Assembly (NCBI GenBank): GCA_037178675.1
Contig: JAYMGJ010000210.1
Coordinates: 1 to 64,000, forward strand
Direction: 5' to 3'
DNA from: Scleroderma bovista
Taxonomy: Eukaryota > Basidiomycota > Agaricomycetes > Boletales > Sclerodermataceae
Length of the DNA: 64,000 nucleotides
Part shown: positions 11,129-23,200 of the stretch, in pieces
How the letters are laid out: every line of letters begins with the position of its first letter
Numbering within the stretch: the first letter of the stretch is position 1
Notes under the pieces: model-generated
Told to the model about the DNA's origin: nothing
Databases searched by the model: none
Seen by the model: the letters and a program-made list of their open reading frames with translations, nothing else
Position numbers and translations under genes: made by a program

Positions 11129-12787
11129 ACGCCAAGACACCACTGCACAAGATGGTCGTGGAAGATTCCTTTGTGGAGTTGATGGAGGATGTCGGGTGTG
11201 ATGCAGGCGAAGATGTTGGTGAAGGGGAGGTCTTTCCAAAAAGGTGAGTAGACCTCACGCAAACCTTCCGTATTGAACTTCCAAGATTGTTTGTTTATTT
11301 GCCTCCACCACAAGGTCTTCAACGTGTCAACCATACTGTGGTACATGCATTCCTTGAGCTCTCCACAATCTTTCAATTTAACCAGACAGTGAGGGCATCA
11401 GCTCTCTTTGTTGCAACCCACCAGACACTGCTCTGGAAAGTCGGCGATGTAGGCAGCCAGGATCAGATGGACTCAGTGCATGCAACCATTGGCACAAACC
11501 ATGGCCTTCCCTCGACAACCCACATCAACCAGCAGATGCAACAACAACGACATTGCATAGTGGAATAGACAATGTTCTGCAACAGACCGGGTTTTCTTCT
11601 GGAAGCACTCCAGCTTGGACACAGGTAAGTAGCCAACTAAGATCGTTGCATGCATTGACACTCATCTTTGGACATCTTTTGATATATTCCCAATGGTTAA
11701 ATATACGGGCCATGCCTTCTTGTCCCCACTGAAGATCAACAGCGATGTTTTATCGGATGACAAGATCACTGGTGCCACCACCACCCCCTCCGTCAATTTT
11801 CCCTGTGGATCAATGTTGGCTTGGTTGCCTCCTTTGCCATCCACAGTAAGTACTCACTTGGGTTTCCCACCACCAGTCCCCGGTCCACATTTCATCATAA
11901 ATACAGTTCTCACCCTTGACATCAGCATATGTACATTCTGGGACATATGCCATCATGTCTTGCAACACAGGATTGCCAATGAGGGCCTCCACACATTCCA
12001 CTGGATCCCTTCACCATAATTCCAATGTTTCTCATTTCAGGGCCCCATCCTCACCCTCAACATCACCCTCAACATCAATCGTCTCGCACGTCCAACCCAG
12101 GCCTGCATATAAAGAATCAACACACTTGTGGAATGAGCGCGCATTCTTGAATGAAATGCTACTCTTCTGCACCTACAAACCATGGGCCACTTTCCAGGTA
12201 AATGTATTTTGTTCACTTACAGAGGGTAGCTTCAGAAACTCATCGATTTTCCTTTGTCCAAGGTTTTTCATCAAAAATTGAGTAAGTTCGCATTTGTCCT
12301 CATCTCGGAAAGGTGCCCATTTGCCAATGCTGCTTTCAACCTCTGCGGCCTCCAGGGACTCAAAGACCATCTGTTTCTTGCCTATGATCATAGTGGCAAT
12401 GCCTGGGTACACCTCTGTGAAGCGTCCAGACGCCGGCCAAGGAGGTGACCTTTCATCCTCTTGCTCCACTCACACACACTTGGATGGCAGCTCACAGAGA
12501 TCAGGAGGATCATCTTCAGCATGAGACTGATGAACCAGGTGTCCATCCAGAACATCAAGAGGGTCATCGGCACCATCCATACCATCAAACATGTTTTCCC
12601 AGCCTGGTGCATTGTTGTTCCTCTCCTCCGGCAGCTCATCTTCTGTGTTGTTTGATACAGTCGATTTCATCTGATCAAGCTGCTTTGTCCATTGAGCGCG
12701 ACACAGAGGCAATTGAGCAATATGCCGCTTGATCCCTGCCTCCGTGGCTATTGGCTTCAAGCAATAGTTGCAGCAGTGGGGGGCCAT
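11129..12787 (-). pseudogene. Plavaka transposase, 3'-truncated and broken
   Basis: The minus strand from ATG 12787 encodes an N-terminal Cys/His cluster (CNYCLKPIATEAGIKRHI). Plavaka-type blocks follow: WAPFRDEDKCELTQFLMKN and IDEFLKLP (about 12250-12370), YDEMWTGDWWWETQ (about 11880), LIFSGDKKAWPVYLTIGNIS (about 11690-11750), LVGYLPVSKLECF (about 11600) and TPDILHQLHKGIFHDHLV (about 11150-11200). These are the hallmark motifs of Plavaka transposases, a CACTA-like fungal group. An in-frame TGA lies at 12470-12472. The expected C-terminal third after the HQLHKG block is missing, replaced by the 589-bp tandem repeat. The gene is non-functional as read. Confidence 0.75.
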
Positions 12788-13249
12788 AGTGTGGTAAGTC
12801 AGTCATTCAGTCATTTCTTTTGCAAAGTCTCACTGATTTATCTCTTTGACAGTTGGAAATATACCAGACCATTGCGCAGTCTACAGACAGATAAGTGGGG
12901 CTCCTTGTCAATGTAATATTTCTTTGATTTTACAGCCTATCCCATGATCACGTCGCGATGGGCGTTCGTGTCGCGACTGTTTGTTGATCACTACAAACAA
13001 GCCACACACAAGCGGCAGATATAAGTAAGTCATTTGGGTCCCGCCGTTGTTCCTGCCAACCCCCCACCTCACCCATTCTTGGTTCCAGCTCTTAAGTCCA
13101 ATTCCCATGCAAGCCTCACCACATGGACTCTATTGCAATGCCAACAAAGAGAATTGTAGAGGTCAGTCCAGCCGAACCACACCACAGATTCCCACTGACC
13201 AATGTTCCAAAAAAAAAAAACAGAGTCTGGTGGTCGGGTATGCTGACCA

Positions 13250-14823
13250 TCAGAGAAAGTGATGCAAGCGGTGCATGAACGAGAAGAAATGGTTCAGCAC
13301 CACAATGCCAAGACCCAGAAGGACCAAGAATGACATCGCCGCCACTGCCTAATTGAGGAGGGGAGTGAGAACGAAGACAAAGAGAACAGCGATCAAGGGC
13401 AGGACCTTGAAGAAGAAGAAGAAGAAGAAGAAGAAGAAGAAGAAGAAGAACACACCCAGGTAGGTCCTCCCAACATTTTTGTGGGCACAACACTGACTGA
13501 ACCGTTTCACATTCAGTTTAGTAGCCGACCCGTCCCCACTAAACTTAGTGCAGTGCCTAGGCAGCCCCTCGTGTACAGCAGCAGCAAAGTACCAAAGGTG
13601 GTCAGCGGCCACATTCCCGACCTCAGCAGTGAAGTGAGTACCATTTATGGTTGTAGTATTAATCTATTCTCATTGGGTTACAGAGAAGCTTTTTTCTCTC
13701 GGACGGTAAAGACACAGGACCAACCTCACACCAACGTTCTTTGGAATGACTGGGTGTCAGACACAAAGACAGGCATGTCAAACATGGGAGCTCTGAAGGT
13801 GTGGTGACAGACTCTACGAACTGGTGAGTCTGTCATGCCATCATCAAACAAATACCTCACTGGAAGTACTAGGAGTGATGTTCATGCAAAGAGGCGACGG
13901 GAACCTATCGAAGAAGACGGTCCAGAAACCACCGTCATCAAGGCACAGAAGCTCACAGAACATGAAGGTCAACCACGCACCAAAGACTATGATGATGTCA
14001 CTCAAGAGTTCATCAATGCAGCCATTGGAGACTACTGGGCACGCCTGTGTGCCAAGAGTCCCATGCCTGACCAAACACAAGAGTCCACTCTTCTGAATGC
14101 ATCTTGGGCTAAGGCGCTTCAGACCACAGGCATTAACCTTGTGCAGGCGCCACAGCTCTCCAGACTGGTCAGTACTGTACTGGCTGTTGCAGTATCATGC
14201 TTCCTATGTTATATAGATTACCAGCCATGGCTCGCAAGTTTGCAGCGAGCTCAAGACCAAGCTCCGCCCTCTTGTCAAAATAATATTTAATTTTCACAGC
14301 AGCCAGACAATCGGTGATCAAGAAGAATTGTGCATTAGCGGAAGAGTTAAAAGAGGGTGCGAGCTTTGCATTCAAGGTGGGCTGGTTTGCTGTGGGGCAA
14401 ACTTATAGTAACTGATATGTGAATGGACAGCATTGGGCGCCTGTTCAAGACGAGCGCTGTGGCTTTCTCAAGGTGCCAATCATACAGAAAATCATCAATA
14501 CAATGTGGTTTGCAAACAAGAATGATGAAGGCATCAAGTATCAGACATGGTTCAAGCCATTCCCTGTGCCCACTCTGGCCTTAATACTGACGGTGGTAAG
14601 TGTTATGTTTCATGGCCGTCGCTGGATGGGTCATCACTGACAGCTTGCCTTAGATTGAATGCTGCATAGATGAGTGGACAACTGGCACATGGATGGACAT
14701 CGCCTTTACAGTTCATGACTACCGCATGATATATGCTTCGCATCTCAAGTGCCTACAAGATTTCGATGAGGCAACAAAGGAGTTCAGTGTATTCATCAGC
14801 AAACCAACCCTTTTGCTTAGCTG
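13250..14823 (+). CDS. DUF6532-like protein with an acidic poly-Glu tract
   Basis: Several exons encode a Glu-rich low-complexity stretch (13368-13451), then after an intron a basic region. The core reads KDYDDVTQEFINAAIGDYWARL (13979 onward) with PMPDQTQESTLLNASWAKALQTTG. After further introns the last exon (about 14652-14823) has IDEWTTGTW and HLKCLQDFDEAT. This order matches the DUF6532 family, expanded in Agaricomycetes and of unknown function. The 5' end is unresolved: the frame carrying KVMQAVHEREEMVQHHNAKT upstream of the Glu tract meets an in-frame TGA near 13331, so the gene may be damaged or spliced around it. It lies back to back with the decayed Plavaka gene, and association with it is only positional. 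Confidence 0.55.
13409..13451. repeat. (GAA)n microsatellite
   Basis: About fourteen tandem GAA triplets encode a poly-Glu run in the DUF6532-like gene. Read on the other strand they give meaningless poly-Phe/poly-Leu ORFs. Confidence 0.9.
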
Positions 14824-15123
14824 AGCGCCCAGTTTGGCAAGTCTGGCCCAGCCTGGCCCAGCATTGCACAACAGTGACAGACACTCCAATTAACCCAGTA
14901 GAGTACATACAAGTCCCAACTTAAAATACCAATAAAAAAAAGAGATCACACAAAAGTAATAAGGCAAATGAGTTTTATTCCCGAGTCATACAAGTTCTAA
15001 GTAAGCTAATTAATAAAGTCCTTGTTGCATTGGTGGTGGTTGGTGTTGTCATTGTTGATGCACTCGTGGCCATTGCTGTCGCGTTGGTGGTCGACAACAC
15101 TGCTGGTAGTGGTGGGTGACCCC
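14824..15123. other. AT-rich spacer before the large transposon
   Basis: Nothing recognisable beyond an A-run near 14930 and a TTGGTGGTGGTTGGTGTTG stretch near 15031. It has no similarity to the LTR fragment that flanks the other end of the transposon. Confidence 0.5.
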
Positions 15124-15194
15124 ATGCACCTACTTAGGCCGTCTTACACGGCCACCCGAAGGTGAAAATCGGCCGAGTGTCACGGACCAGCGGA
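15124..15194 (+). repeat. Left terminal inverted repeat of the KDZ element
   Basis: The core starts CCGTCTTACACGGCCACCCG at 15139. It is matched in reverse complement by 41728-41783 almost base for base through ...GTGTCACGGnCCAGCGGA. The outer part ATGCACCTACTTAGG is matched more loosely at the right end (ATGTACCTACCTTGTC). Confidence 0.93.
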
Positions 15195-17227
15195 TGGTAG
15201 CCCAGGAATAATTTGTTATCGATTGCCACGGATGGGCTACCTACTTAGATATTATCACAATGTAATATGGGTGGGCTAGATTGTCAATTAAGGGGAGGGT
15301 GAATGGGTCAAATTAAATATTGTCATGGAAATTAATGGGAGCACATAATTTGTGCTCACTATATCATTCAGGTGGGCCCAGGCCTGCCTTTCATTCATGT
15401 CATTGGACAAGCCCATATTGTATTATCATGTAGGTGTATAGGTGAGCTAAACCAAATCAGAGTAGCAGGGGGCACCAATACACAAATGGCACCGCGGTAA
15501 TTACCCCGGGATTATTGTCAATAATCAGGGGTGTTCCTACCGCGGGTAAAGTGTCACTACCGCGGGTTTGTAATCACTACCGCGGGTTAATAATCACTAG
15601 GTTGGTAATCACTATGAGGGGTTGGTCATCACATCCACGGGGTATGGGTCACTACCGCGGGTTGGTAATCACTACCGCGGGTTAATAATCACTAGGTTGG
15701 TAATCACTACGAGGGGTTGGTCATCACTACCGTGGCTTGGTCATCACTACCGTGGCTTGCTCATTACTACCGCGGGTTGGTTGTCACTACCCTTGGTATG
15801 TGGAATGATTGCAGGCAGGTATAATTCCATATTGTGTGATAATGTAAACCACATGCACCTCCTTAGGCTGATGCATACAACCACACCAGAATAAAAATCG
15901 GCTAATCAGTACAACACAGAACAGGACTATGCTAGAACCATGGTCAGTTATAATAATGGCACAGTAGGTATGACCCATGATTTTATAATATAGGTATATA
16001 GGTGAGCATGTTCAAATCAGTCCAACACAAGGGACACCACTACGCTAATGGCACCGTGGTAATAGCTATTTCAAATAAGCAGTCACTACCGCGGGTGAAG
16101 TGTGACTACCATGGGGGGTGTAATAACTACAATAGGTAAGGGGAACTGCTGCGGGGATGTAATTACAATAGGTAATGGAAACTGCCGTGGGATTAATTCA
16201 ACTACTGGGGGTTAGGTTTAGGGACCACTAGCGTATGAAACAGGATGGAACCAATGTTTGGAAAGAGGACATGCTGCAGCATATAGGCGACTTATTGGTA
16301 TTTGATGTCAGTAACACACCTATTACTGTGGGAACAAAAATACATAGTGACCGCAGGTATATTAAATGATGACTGGTATATAGGTTTATCCTATATAAAG
16401 GAAGTATTAAATAAAAACTAACACTAGGGTTGTTGGATCGCTCTGTGCATGGCAATTATTCAAGGACTATGAATGGTGACATAGTATCAAGTGGAAAAGT
16501 ATTAACTGCGGCAACATTTCCACCGGAACAAAAGTATCAACTGCAGTGACCACCATGGGAGGCATATATTAACATGAAATGGAAAATATAATTTGATTGC
16601 ATTATTGGGGTCATAGATGGGTTATGCAGTACACCGATGCAACCGCGGTAGCTACTGTTGGGTAGTAGAATGACACCGCAAAAGTGGCACAATCCATGGT
16701 GGTGACAGCTCATGCAGGGTAGATAGTACCACACACAATTCAGTGAAATGTACCATTCAAATGAAATTATTTACGATGAATTACTGGACCCCTGGTGATA
16801 AGTGGGCGGGACTCAGTTGGCATACCAGGGCTGCTAAATAATTAACAGCATCTGTGCACAATCGGGGGTAGAATATTTTTTGGGTGAAACAAACAAATTG
16901 CATTCATAAAGTAAAGGACAAAAAAGAATTTAATACATGTGAACCGAAAAAACAATGTCTGGTGGCAAAAAGAAATGTTGTAAAAAAGAAAGTACAAAGA
17001 TGTATGAATAAAGCAAATAGTGTGTGCAAAAACAATGTATGAATGGAGATAAAAAAATATTAAATGTCCATTTTATTCCCTTCCACAGCGCCTACACATC
17101 CCTCATCTGAAACCGCGGGTGCGGGAACTGAGTTATCGGGGACATTGGCGGGACTTATGATGATGATGGGGGGAGGAATCACTTGGGGATCCAGAGGCAT
17201 TCCATCACCTTCTGTAACGTTGGGAGA
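15195..17227. repeat. Left subterminal region with CCGCGG array and a degenerate second terminus
   Basis: No gene is supported. Between about 15491 and 16100 there are about eight CCGCGG sites in a loose unit reading CACTACCGCGGGTTGGTAAT, plus CCGTGG/CCATGG variants. A decayed copy of the element end begins at about 15851 (CATGCACCTCCTTAGGC, then AAAAATCGGC), followed by a copy of 15431-15505 at about 15990-16065. The stretch 16860-17070 is A-rich and probably contains the 3' UTR/terminator of the minus-strand gene C. Confidence 0.8.
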
Positions 17228-20200
17228 CTACAGGGGATGTAAGTAGCGAACCATGGGTGAATCAATAGGACTTACCGCGGTGGTGGGGACAGAATCCCTG
17301 GCTTCATCCACAGCCATTGCATCGTCTGTGGAGATGATGAAGGGAGGGGGGCGTGATGGAGGCACATGGTCATCGCCAGCAGGGCTGGGAGACCGAGGCG
17401 GATGTCTGTCTTCTACCGCGGTTGGACCCCAGAGAGTGTTCAAGAGGTCGGGGGCAATGGATCCCACATGGATCGCGATGGTGGTGGACGCATCAGGCAA
17501 AGATGATGCAGGTGGCTGTGGGGGCGATTCCATGCTTGCAACCGCGGGTGGTGTGGGATCCGGTCCATGGTCTGCAGGAGGGACGTCGGGGGAGCATGCA
17601 GCAGGCGAGGGCGCACGGAAAATTGATGCAGGACTTCCAAGTGGGGTGGAAGTCTGCATGGAAGGGGGAGGGGGCAGTTCTGGATGGACAATCAGCGTAC
17701 CTGACCTCAGACTCTCCATGAGCTGGCGAAGAGTGTCCATTTGAACCTCTTGCGCCTCCAGCCTACGCGTCACATCGCCCAGCTTCTCCTTCAAGTCCAA
17801 ACATTCGCTGCAGGCGCTTGTAGTTGTTGCCGTGGTCATATGTTCGCTGTGTTCGGTGCTTGTACCACGGTCGCTTGATTTTGAAAGCCATTGCGGTTGC
17901 ACTATCAGCACTCCATCAAATTCTGTTTAGATTTTCAGCAGAACGGAGCGAAGGAAATATTTAACCTACTTTCACGTCTGCCCCTTGATGGGCCAAGTGT
18001 GGAAGGTCCAGCTGTGGCTGCTGGACGTGGAGAGGGGACATCCATGGGCGCGGGACTTTTGGCTTTGCGTTTGCGAGCGGAATGGGGAGGGTTGGTACGG
18101 GTTGGGGCAGCAGTAAGTGCTGGTGATGGGGCGGGGTCGGGTTGGCTTGTCCGTGTAGCTGGTGCACGGGACTGCGATCGTGACCTGATGCGCTTGAGTG
18201 ACAAGCTGCACCCATGCTTCCCCTTGTTGCATTGGAAGCATGCACGATCCTCCTTCCTGGCACAGGGTAACATCCGACGGGCGCAGTGGTCACATCGATC
18301 GGCGGCGGGAAGGATTGGGAAGTCGGGAGGGGGATGGTGAAGGTTGTAGGTCTTGGTTACACCACGGCGGGTAGGCTTCGCAGTGTCTTCGTTATCGCTG
18401 TCGACAATGGGGGCGGACTTGACGCATTTACGAGGGCGACGGGATTGGCTACATCCCCGAGTCTGCTCACGTCCACGGTGACGACTTCTTGCCTCCTCTG
18501 CACCAACTGGCTCGGATGGGCTGACCTCATAGCTACTCACCTCATATGCCCTTTGCTTTCCCTTATCAACCCTCTGCATCTCTGCCTGCTCACCATCCAC
18601 CCTGCCTTCGTTGCTTGGTTCCGGAATATTTTCACCGCGGTTGCACCACGGATGGTCAGAGACACTGTCTGCAGGGGATTGGAGCATTTGGGGCCACTTT
18701 GACCATGTTGTAATACCCTCAGATGGATCTTCCAGGTCGCGATCAAGGGCCATGAGCATGGGGGGAATGCTGAAACCGTGCGGTAAGTTCCCCACCACCT
18801 CTCTGACGCGGTTCTGACGGTTGTTAGTGGCATTGAACTATGTTGAATATTGGACTCATGTTACGGTCCAACTTTTTATCTTATCTAATCTGCGATTAGA
18901 TAGCGTTTATCTTATCTTAGTGTACAGCCTCTATCTTATCTACCTAGTCTAGACCTGTACCTCGTGCTGTACACGCTGCCACCCTTGACATCATTACGCA
19001 TAGCCTTCCACCTGCACGTAGCCTCATGGATAGCCTGCGCGTAGCCCTCATGTATAGTAGTATATATACCGTGCAATCCAGCACCCAGAGGCTCCCCATT
19101 CGAGCTCATCTTGGGTCTTTGCTCTAGATACTCGTATCCTATCCTCTCAGAGCCTTAGCGTGTGGTTGGGTCCTTGGTGTTCTGCCTAGGGTCATCTCAC
19201 CTGAGCTCGAATCTAAAACATCTACTTGTTCTTCCACGCGCTGTTCCCCAGCCTAGTAAAGGGAAACTACACCCGGACTCCAGGGTTAAGGAGCTTCTTC
19301 TTCACACCTTCCGTTTCGTTCACGGCCAGCCTTTAGTGCCGTTCCCGTAGTGCTTCGGCATTGGGAGTTCCTAGCACCGTTACCTTACGTACTGTACACC
19401 AGCCCAGGGTCGTGCCTGGTGTCTGAAGGTCGGCGCCCGTTCAAGAGAGGTTCGCAGCCTCAAGGCGATTGAGACATACATACTCCGTAGTTCCTGCGTC
19501 CGTGCAGAGGTAGACCTTGTGATCTGCAGCCGCTAGCCGTTTGTTCTCTGCATAGCTGTGCCACTGCCCTGACCCGGCGAGCGCGACAGGCGAACAGAGT
19601 CTTACGCTTAGTTTAGCGGAACAACTGTGGGGATCTAGTCCCGAAAGTAACCTTACTCCTACGTCACCCCTTACGCTACCACCATACCTTACCAGTTCCC
19701 TCGTCACCTCGTCGAGGCGCAACAGGAGCGCTTGGCGATTATCTACGGTCCCCGCCCTGACACCCTTGTCAAAGTACAGGAAAGGGAGTCAGCCATCGAA
19801 GAGGAGTTCCAGTTTACCAACGCCGTTGCCGCCTACAGTCGCCTTGTCAGCGACTTCGAGATCCAAGTCCTCCTCAGCTTCCACCGTTCCCTTCCTGTTC
19901 CGCCCCTGCCAGACCTCCCGCTCGCTCGCCGCCGCACGTTCCGGTCCTCCCGTCTTCGACCGGTTAAACAAAGACCTACCCCCTATTCCCGCCTCCACCC
20001 CTACTAGGTCCTCATGGCAGACCTTAACCAGCTCCTCGGACAGCTTATCCAGGGGCAAATTGACCTCCAGGCGCATATCGCAGCCCTTGCGGCTGCACAG
20101 CCTCACCCTCCACCGCCGCCGCGCAAGAAGGTGGTCGCGGATCCCGGGAGTTACGATGGCTCCCCTCAGAAGTTCCACGAGTGGTGGTCCAAAATCAAGG

Positions 20201-23200
20201 TTTGGCTACAAATCTCGATGGAGGGGGCAAACGATGCCCAGGTCACCGCAGCAGTTCTCTCCCGGCTCACTGGCCCGAAAGCTGGTCGGTGGGCTCAAGT
20301 CCGTCTGGATAGCTGCATGGCGGCAGCCCAGGCTCTCGCCAACGCCCCGCCCGTCCCAGCCGGACAGCTCCCGCCCCCTCCGGCCTGGCCTGCTTGGGTT
20401 GACTTCGCGGAGGAGATAGAGAGGTTCTTTCTCCCCGGAAACAACGCCGAGTGGGCACGTGCCCAACTTCTCCGCCTTAGGCAGGGCCCAAGGCAAAGAA
20501 TTGATGACTTCTTAGCGCAGTTCGAGGCGCTCAAGAACCAGGGAGACTGTGGGAATGAGTACGCCCGCGACTTGCTCGAACGTGCGCTCCAGAGAAAGCT
20601 CCTGGAGCAAATTTACATACAAGGAATGCGTCGAGACACCTACGAGCGACTCGCAAACTCTGCTCGTGCAATGGGAAGAGCCCAGGAACTCTTCCTCATC
20701 AATCTCCAAGGGCAAGGCTCCGCCCGATATTACCAGGGCCAATCTTATTCGTCTTCAGCCACATCTGGGAGTGGTGTCCCAATGGACATAGGTGCCGTTG
20801 AAGCGAACCAGCAAAGGGGTAAAGGGCCCCAATGCTACAATTGCCAATTGTTTGGCCACATCGCACGTGAGTGCACAAAGCCGCGCCGCCCTCGTCGTGG
20901 GCAACCACAAGCACGGGCAACGCAAGCCCAGCCGGAGGACGACCGGCTAAATGCGGTAAGAGGAATGACGTTTGCAGAAATGCAAGCGTTCTTCAAAGAT
21001 TTAAAAGACTAGTGAGTGAGGATAAAACGGGCATCCTCGCTCTCGAGTCTTCATCGGACTTAGCTGTACGAATTCTGGACTATAGACTTTCTCACGCTAC
21101 TACTCCTGCAGTGCAGGGAATATTTAAATACCGCATTGCTTTGTTACGTACAAAAATAGCGAAAACCCACAAAAAAGTGTCTTCGGTAGTTTCCCCTGTT
21201 TCTGTTTCTCCTTCTCGCTACTCTGTGTTGTCTGTTGATACTATGGACTGTGACTCGAACTGTACTGTACCTTCTAAGGGGGTCCCTGCAAAGGGCTCGG
21301 CGCCGGAAGTAAAATCGAGCGTGCTTAATTCCCGGTCGAATAAAAATGTTTCTTCTCCTTCTTTGGCATCTAAGGAACCGGAAAGTCCCGCCGGCAACTT
21401 GGAAGTTCTCATGGACTTACGAAGGTCCTTCACAATGGAACGTGAAGTGACGGTACCGGTCTGCATCCGCGGACCGCTTAACACTATTAAAGTAGACGCT
21501 CTGCTAGACAGTGGTGCTACTGGTTGTTTTGTTGACAAGAGCTGGGCTTTTGATCGACGACTTCAGTTATCTAAACTGGTGAAACCCGTCCCTGTGCTTA
21601 ACGTAGATGGCACTAGGAATCAGGAGGGTGACATCACGCATTATGTATTGTTGACAGTCGGTATTGGAAAACATGCTGAAAAGCTGTGGTGTGCCGTCAC
21701 GTGCCTTGGAAAAGTGCCGCTTATCCTTGGCCACACCTGGCTTCAGAAGCACAACCCAGATATAGATTGGGTAACAGGCAAAGTTAATTTAACAAGGTGT
21801 CCGCCAGAGTGCAAGTCACTTTTGGAGACACGCTTTGCTAAGTTATTACGAGAAAATGAGTCTCAGGAAACTTGGGTACAAGCTTTGAAAGCTCACGAAT
21901 CAAAGGTCACTATCGATGAGTCGACCCTAGAGGAGGCTCAGAAGCAGGTCCCTAAAGAGTACTGGGAGTTCTTAGATGTGTTTAGTAAAAAGTCGTCAGA
22001 GCGCATGCCGCTAAGAAAACCTTGGGATCATGGAATTGATCTAAAAGAAGACTTCCCGCCCAAAAAGGGAAGACTTATCCCGCTCTCTGTTGATGAGCAA
22101 AAAGAAGTCGAATCATTCCTTGATGATCAACTCGCTAAAGGATACATTCAGCCTTCTATTAGTCAACAGACGTCACCGGTCTTCTTTATCCCGAAAAAGG
22201 ACGGCAAGAAGCGCATGGTACAGGATTACCGTTACGTAAACGACTGGACAATTAAAAATAACTATCCGCTGCCGCTTATCTCTCAGCTTGTTGACAAGCT
22301 TAAGGGTTGTAAACTCTTCACGAAAATGGACCTTCGTTGGGGTTATAACAATGTGAGGATTCGTGAAGGCGATGAATGGAAAGCTGCGTTTGTAACGCAC
22401 AAAGGGGCTTTCGAGCCATTAGTTATGTATTTCGGTCTCTGCAATTCGCCCGCGACATTCCAGAAAATGATGAATGAAATCTTCCATGATATGTCGGATG
22501 TCTGCGTGGTGTATATCGACGACCTTATGATATTTACGGATACGGACAATCAGGAAAAGCATGATAGAATCGTGCTGGAAGTTTTGAAACGTTTACGCGA
22601 TAACGACTTGTTTGTCAAACCTGAGAAGTGTCGCTTCAGAGTCACCGAAGTCGATTTCCTCGGTATGATCGTGTCACGTGAGGGTATCAAAATGGACCCT
22701 GAGAAAGTTAATGCTATTTTGAAATGGCCTGAGCCAACGAACGTAAAGCAGGTTCGCGCGTTCTTAGGTCTCGGTAATTTCTATAGGCGCTTCATTAAAG
22801 ATTATGCAATCATGGCTAGACCCATGACGGACCTTACGTGTAAAGATACGGTATTTAACTTTGGAGAAAAGGAACGCGCTGCGTTTGAGGCTTTGAAAGC
22901 CGCCTTTACTCGTGCTCCGGTACTTCAGTACCCTGACCAGGACCGCGAATTCCGCCTCGAAACCGATGCGTCTGAGTTCGCCGTCGGGGGAGTGATATCC
23001 GTGAAGTGCGAAGACGGCGAATTCAGACCCGTCGCGTACATGTCACATTCCATGACACCTCCAGAACGAAATTATCCTATTCACGATAAAGAGATGCTGG
23101 CCATCATAAAGGCGACTGAGGCCTGGCGTCATTATCTCGAGGCCACTCCTTATGCCTTTGAGATCTACACGGACCATCATAATTTAACGTACTTTACTAA

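Noticed and set aside
13400..13460. Poly-Phe and poly-Leu ORFs on the minus strand
   Set aside because: They are translations of the (GAA)n microsatellite; the plus-strand poly-Glu frame fits the DUF6532-like gene.
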